The notes under the pieces: generated by a model
The model's input: the letters and a program-made list of their open reading frames with translations, nothing else
Databases searched by the model: none
Told to the model about the DNA's origin: nothing
Assembly: GCA_025765595.1 (NCBI GenBank)
Contig: JAIVFH010000061.1
Span: 1-64,000 of the forward strand
Source: Obelidium mucronatum
Lineage: Eukaryota; Chytridiomycota; Chytridiomycetes; Chytridiales; Chytriomycetaceae
Length of the DNA: 64,000 nt
Direction of reading: 5' to 3'
Position numbers and translations under genes: made by a program
Shown: positions 58,488 to 64,000 of the stretch, piece by piece
How the letters are laid out: the number at the start of each line of letters is the position of its first letter
How positions within the stretch are numbered: position 1 is the stretch's first letter

Positions 58488-61400
58488 TCATTCACCCCAG
58501 TTGGAGTCGGCAAACAAAGTGTCTGTGCTGGCCAAACTCACGTCTCTCAACTCTTGCTTATGGCACATCTGCTTGTCACGACTAGTTTCCAAACCCTCCA
58601 TTACTTTTTCAACAACTTCGTGAATAAGATCCATCACAATGCCTTCTCCCAATTCTGTATCAGATTCTCTAAAGACTTGTCCACCAGCAAAGCCCTGCTC
58701 GACCACAGTTATCGCTTCGCCAAGAGGTCCGGTCAAGAATTCATCAAGTTTTGAAGGTTCCACTTCTTGGAGTGACGTTGCTGTGAATGGATTGTGCTGC
58801 TCATATGCAACAAGCATTTCATCCACAGCCACAACGACTTCTTCAGCAAGCTCGCTTTCATCCTGGACGCTTTCATTCTCGTCAACTACAGCCAAACACG
58901 CCAGATTTTCAGTGGATCCTCCACCAGTAGGCGTGAAAAACGCTGGCGTTTGATAATTGGAGCTTTGCAAAGAGCTGCAAGAGGTCATGGATTTCATTCC
59001 TTGCACCGAATGATTTTCCTGTTGCCCTTCTTCCTCATGATGTTGTACTCCCCCCTTTGTTTTCATGACTTCTTTGCTGTGAGTGTTATCTTCAATATCC
59101 TCTCTCCCGACTTCAACGTCATCACGACTATCCAAATCGATACTAATAAAGTCTTCCGTTCCATCAATGATATATGAGTAATGTTCAATCATGAGTGAGA
59201 TTAAGGACAGGCAAAGGAAGCGCGTCTCAAAAGGGCTATTCTTTCCTGCGTCGTTTTTGAATAGAGAGGCGGCAAGGAAACCAGCCATTTCCGCAATAGA
59301 AGATGTAGTACCGACAGTATTCCTTGATATTCTAGGATGAGGGAAGTTAAATTAATGATGCAAGGCCCGCGAAGAGTGTAAAAATTAAGTACTTATTCAA
59401 ATGTTGGAAGATGACGCGGAAAAATCGATTCCCGACCAGTCCCTGTATTTACACAAACTTTCTTGAGAACGATTGTTTCCTTGATGGAATTCGTTTCTGC
59501 GTTTTTAGAAGGTTCTAGTCAGTCAACCAAGCCATCCAGAAATAGAAGTAGAAATTACAAACCCAGCATAGCTCGTTGAATAGGAGAAGCTAGCAAATAA
59601 TATTCCGAGAAAGTAGTATCATAAACTTCGGAATTGAGAAGGATTCGAAGTGCGAGTACAAATCCCGAAGCGGATTTGGAGCGATTTGCGATAGTGATAC
59701 ATTCGTGTCTAGAATACACCACTGGCTCCGCGAAAGTAGCCGCAGCAATTGCCGCATTGTTATACGCTCTCGTTTCCCCTACCGGAAAAAGGTAAATTCT
59801 AAATGCCGATTGATGAATACAATACATTGAAAATACATACCTCTGGTTTCAATCTCACGACATAGTGCTTCAACCAACTCAAACTCTCCCAGTTTGTCAA
59901 ATTCGATCACTTTCTTTTTTTTCGTCAAAGAACTCTTTTGAAACCAAGTTCTACTCCTGCTCTGCATACCGACTCCACCTCTTGGAACACCAGATGAACC
60001 TACTCCGTTTCCAACGCCACCACTAAAACCACTACCACCGCCACCGCCACCAGTATAATTTCCTGAAGACTCGTCAATAGAGACTATACTCTGAGAACGC
60101 GTGCGTCGAGTTACCCCACCAAGGATTTGCAGCCCTGGTCTGCTCCTCTTCTCGGGGCTTGCATCCTTAATGCTCTCGTTATCCAAGGTATGCAAAGGCT
60201 CTGAAGATTCTAACTCTGCAATCGATGCACGATCTGTATCGACGCTCCACATACTAATGGCGGATTGTCTACGCGATCTGGAACGTCCACCTCCAAACAC
60301 CTGCCTGTAAACATGAGATGCTTTCCGGAGAAGACTCACAGAAGGAAAATTTCTGAATGTATTCGCCAGGTGCAAATTCCTTTTGTGGATAGATAATGGA
60401 GAATGTGGGGTTTCTATAAGGTTGAGTGCCGACGATACTATTTTTACATATAGCCATTAGACGTGCCCCTTCCAAAATAATAAAACGGTGTTTTTTTGTG
60501 ACAAACCTGAATCGTATAGAATGGATGACATCGCATCCCGCCCCGCAACTTTTTGAATTGTTCCATCCACATCAAGGAAGTTGTTCAAATAACCCATACC
60601 AGGATTTCCCCAAAACTCATCGTTAGCAGGGCGAACCCTAAATAACCAATCGGTTTCTAATTCCGGATTCGAAAAAGCTCCACAGAAGGCTTGGGAATAG
60701 GAGTGTTATTACTAAAAAAAAAGTGAAGATTAACAAGGTCTCACCATGTCTATCGATGACATCTCGAGACACGGCTTCTATTGTCTCAGTCTCACTGCCA
60801 TAAATTACCCCAATTGGTGAAACGAGTGGACTTTTGAACCCGGCATTTTTCACAACATCAACACTTTTAAGAACCCGAAAATACACAAGCGTCTCATCTC
60901 TCTCTGTGACATACAATGGCACTTTTTTGTGCACTGCTACAGTATATGAAGTGCCCCCAATTATGCGATATCCATACGTGCTTTATCTCGTTGTACATGG
61001 TTTGACACTGTCCTTCCGAGAAGCAGTTGAACCGAAAAACTCCCTCAATTTTATCATTCAGTTGATCGCGAGAATATTTGGCCAAGAAGGTGAGATCTGT
61101 AATATCATAGGTTAGTTGAAACCAACATACCAACATAAGCATGCTGGACAAAAAAGTGCAGTATTAACTCACCACAAACATCTCTATCTATATCCAATAT
61201 ATCTTCCATCGCTATACATTTTTGCACACGATATACGATTTTGGCTCCACTTCGTTCTTGATGTCGCGACAAGACCAACACCATATCATTCAACAACATT
61301 ATATTCGTCTCGTTCAAAGCCTGAAAATTCATCTTGTTTGGTTGCATTTCCCAATCATTCAAATAGGCGCGATGTGCACTGACAATATCACTACACTCCA

Positions 61401-63412
61401 ATACAGTTCCGAGCTTCAACATAAAGGCTTGGGCGTCCGCTTTGTATAGCACGGCCTCACTTTCCCGAGAAATAATGTGTATTCTATAGGCCGCTTCGCG
61501 GAAGAGAGAATAGAGAGGGTCAGTGGAGGCTGTGTGGGAGAGGAGTGAAGCCATTTGCAAGCAAAAGTGTCGAAGACGGTTGGAGGGAAGATCTATGCAT
61601 GTTAAAGCTTCGCAAACTTTCCCGTATTTGCGCCTCATTGAAGAATATGCAATCTTGTTTTTTTTTTGGATATCGTGTGAGTTACAGTTGGTTTGAAAAA
61701 AAAAAGCCGATATAATACCTCGAGCTGGTTCTTGAAATCCGGTAAATCTTTGTATTTCTCATACATTGCTTGAGAGTATTCAATTTGAGACATGGCTGTT
61801 GTGATCAATGGATCAATAGCAGAGATCTAGGAAGAAAGATAAGTGTGGCTGCACAACCAAATCAATGCAGTTTACATATTCTAGCAGGATTTTAATATAA
61901 ACTTGAGGATTTGGTGTTTTTTGGCTGAAATATTGGTCCTGCAGCCGACTTATGAATGTCTTTGAAACCGGCTGAAATGCATCATAACATGGGAAACAAC
62001 GCCCGACATGGTACGAGTCCATGCAAAAGTTCCGATTGTCCTTCGCATATTTTAAGAGATGTTCCCTGAGGAGCTGTTGAATTATGTTTCTTTCTTAGTT
62101 CGACTTTCCATCATCAAAACTGTTTTTAAAATACTCAACTCGCATCATTTCCAGGTTATTTTCGTATGCACGCTCCATCTCCCATATTTCATGGAATACA
62201 TCGTTTTGCCCCCTGCTGCTGGAAGTCTGCATTTGTCGCTTCAGATGGGAAGCTGCCACAAATACAATAATGAAGAACACTCAACTAAACCCGATTTTGG
62301 ACACCTGAATTCTTCATTTGCAGGTCGTTTTGGAGTCAGCCCTGTTGATGTTTAAGTAATGTGGAGGTAATAAAATTACGGAACTGTTATATCTAACCCA
62401 GATCACGAAGAACTTGGCCACATTTTTCGAATCTCACGTATTCCTCCGCCGGGACCCCCAGAATATCTGTATTCAGGGAGCTTGACGCATCGGATGGATC
62501 AGTACACGTATCATATATATCTACAACAATATATTGCAGCGGCTGGAATACATGATTGTCCATAAGTAACACTTCATTTCAATCAATCTCACCTTGTACT
62601 CAAAACAGTTTGAAAAGTCCTTAAGGATAGAATGCAACTGATCTCCAGAAACTTCATCTGAGTATCTAACGAAATTAAAGTAGGAATCATAGATATTCCT
62701 CCATTGAATCAGGTCAGCTTCTGACGAGGGTCGAAAGAAGTCAACGTCTGAGGCTGTTTGGAAACTACAATAACGCGCTCGATCAGAAAAGTCTGTATCT
62801 TGAACAGAATGAGCATCTGAATTATTATTCTGGTGTGATCCGTTCATGGATTGTTTGGACAATAGGTGTGCGTGATGTGCTGCAATGAATCGGGACAGAG
62901 TCAAAGAGACGAGCTTGCGATTGTCCGATTGATCGTGACAGTCTAATTTGATTTGATATATTCCCTGCGGGGATAATGGATTGAGAGAATTAAAAGTGGT
63001 GTATGGCTTTTGATGACAGGGCGTACCAGTTTAGACCTGACGCATCCGCTGGCTCTAGCTCTGTCGACCGATACAATAACAATTCCAATTGGATTCAGTG
63101 CGCTGAATGCGTGAAAATGCGAAGGATCTGGAAGTTGTCGCGTTGAGAACTCTTTGGGTTTGACAAACACTCACCCAACACGTATTTCCCGTAAAACACG
63201 TCATCCACATAGGACTCGCTTTCCTTCACTGAATTTGCTCTTAGAGAAGCCAAGTCCCTGGTGAGGTTTCTCTCTTTGAACAGAGTGTTGAGACCATCGA
63301 GCCGCACTGCTTTCGGTGTCTGATTTGAAGTTGAAGACGAAAGAGTCCGCGATGAGATCGAACGAAGAATAAAAGAGCCAACGCCGGAAAAGAGCGTCGC
63401 TTTTTCGTCCAT
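58488..63412 (-). CDS. Large multi-exon protein, family not recognised
   Basis: The minus-strand frame starts with the ATG at 63410-63412 (MDEKATLFSGVGSFILRSIS) and continues through many exons to a stop at 58488. Segments that join plausibly: SHFHAFSALNPIGIVIVSVD (63100); IYQIKLDCHDQSDNRKLVSL (62950); a helical block 61638-61105 (LYSLFREAAYRIHIISRESE, QALNETNIMLLNDMVLVLSR); LVYFRVLKSVDVVKNAGFKS (60860); NDEFWGNPGMGYLNNFLDVD (60600); VGETRAYNNAAIAAATFAEP (59770); IAEMAGFLAASLFKNDAGKN (59290); and an acidic Glu-rich C-terminus. The total would exceed 1000 residues. No signal peptide or membrane helix is clear. I do not recognise the family, and two genes rather than one cannot be excluded. Confidence 0.5.
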
Positions 63413-63635
63413 GTTTTTGTCTTTGGGTTATGTTGGATAAAGAATAACAAATTGACTTTGTTGCAAAATTGAACGTTTTTACTTTAAAAAAGCCCAAGGC
63501 AGCCAGCCTGGTTGGCGATGCTCAAAAAAAATCACCTATCACAAGAAATAGCGTCCTTCTAAGTAAACCATCGAATACCGTAATAGAATAGCAAAACTAA
63601 CCCCACCCTACCAAGAAGTTTTTTGTGGGCTTTTC

Positions 63636-64000
63636 TTAATCTAACCTGCTTGTCTTGATTCTTTGCCCCGGTCCTCCACTCGCAGGGGACGGGTTTGATT
63701 TGTGCCATCTCCCTACAGAATCATACACTTCGCGTAAGAAACTGGTTGAGTTGTGTACTGTCGTTCCGCCCAAAACAATTCTCGCGCCACAGTTGCTTGT
63801 GTTGAGTTTCTGTACTTCTCGAGCTTCTGCGTAGGTGGTTCCACCAATCATAAAAACTATAGTATCTTGCGGTCTGTGAGACGGGGGTTTTTTTTTTGAA
63901 ATGAGTAAATTCCATGCAACGCAAATAGAGAAATATCTCAACTTGTCTTTGGTTCCCCCTTCTACAAAGGGATAGTTTTCAGGTTTAATTTTCCCTTTAA
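63636..64000 (-). CDS. VPS45: Vps45, Sec1/Munc18 family, C-terminal part, runs off right edge
   Basis: Minus strand, entering at 64000 with [16 protein letters not shown] short intron (about 63940-63872) ends ACCGCAAG. The last exon reads [40 protein letters not shown] and ends KTSRLD with the stop at 63636-63638. The GGxTYxEA...[11 protein letters not shown] pattern is the conserved C-terminal block of SM proteins of the Vps45 type. They bind syntaxin-type SNAREs to promote Golgi-endosome fusion. Most of the gene lies outside the window. Confidence 0.88.
   Translation of the reverse strand, partial: KGKIKPENYPFVEGGTKDKLRYFSICVAWNLLISKKKPPSHRPQDTIVFMIGGTTYAEAREVQKLNTSNCGARIVLGGTTVHNSTSFLREVYDSVGRWHKSNPSPASGGPGQRIKTSRLD

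Noticed and set aside
63981..64000. Telomere or chromosome end at either window edge
   Set aside because: No telomeric repeat; genes simply run off both edges.

Overview
The window is nuclear DNA of a fungus, most likely a zoosporic (chytrid-type) fungus. Genes carry several short GT-AG introns of about 45-130 bp. The content is fungal/opisthokont: mitochondrial ATP synthase subunit 4, eS26, a Thr-linked GH18 chitinase with chitin-binding modules, an ABCG half-transporter, USP48-like deubiquitinase, Vps45 and a kinesin resembling kinesin-13. A decayed F-box/ankyrin gene also fits. The lineage is inferred from gene content; no marker here fixes a species.

Layout. 1-10.3 kb is repeat-rich: a broken pogo/Tigger transposase (minus, runs off the left edge); a Harbinger-like DNA transposon (1206-3792) with 17-bp inverted ends and a 3-bp target duplication, inserted in a Copia-like gag/protease remnant (3793-4507); a 531-bp GC-rich tandem array (4508-7285) whose units each hold three hairpins; and two small families of diverging local duplicates (7.5-10.2 kb). 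10.4-15.2 kb holds ATP4, RPS26, an ankyrin pseudogene and DUS1. 15.6-20.2 kb has two tandem paralogous seven-helix membrane proteins with a repeated ectodomain; a third relative lies at 55.3-56.7 kb. 20.6-25.4 kb has a coiled-coil protein and a PH-like/Ser-rich protein. 25.5-38.3 kb has USP48, ABCG, chitinase, a secreted VWD-like protein and an F-box/WD40 protein.

38.5-45.0 kb groups five probable detoxification or secondary-metabolism genes: zeta-like GST, P450, MAPEG/MGST, a TauD/TfdA-type protein lacking two iron ligands, and a second zeta-like GST. 45-54.9 kb has an LRR protein, kinesin, a triple-KH RNA-binding protein, 2.7 kb with a string of good splice-bounded exons but no clear protein, and an AYR1-like reductase. 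54.9-64 kb has tRNA-His(GTG), the third seven-helix gene, an AIFM2/AMID-like oxidoreductase, a large unrecognised multi-exon gene and the 3' end of VPS45 (off the right edge).

A recurrent feature is single-base frame breaks inside otherwise well-conserved genes (7TM-B, TauD, GST2 twice, KH, AMID, probably USP48 and 7TM-C). Their number and type suggest consensus indels in the assembly as much as pseudogenes. Exon boundaries below were worked out by eye from reading frame and splice motifs; none has been checked against RNA.
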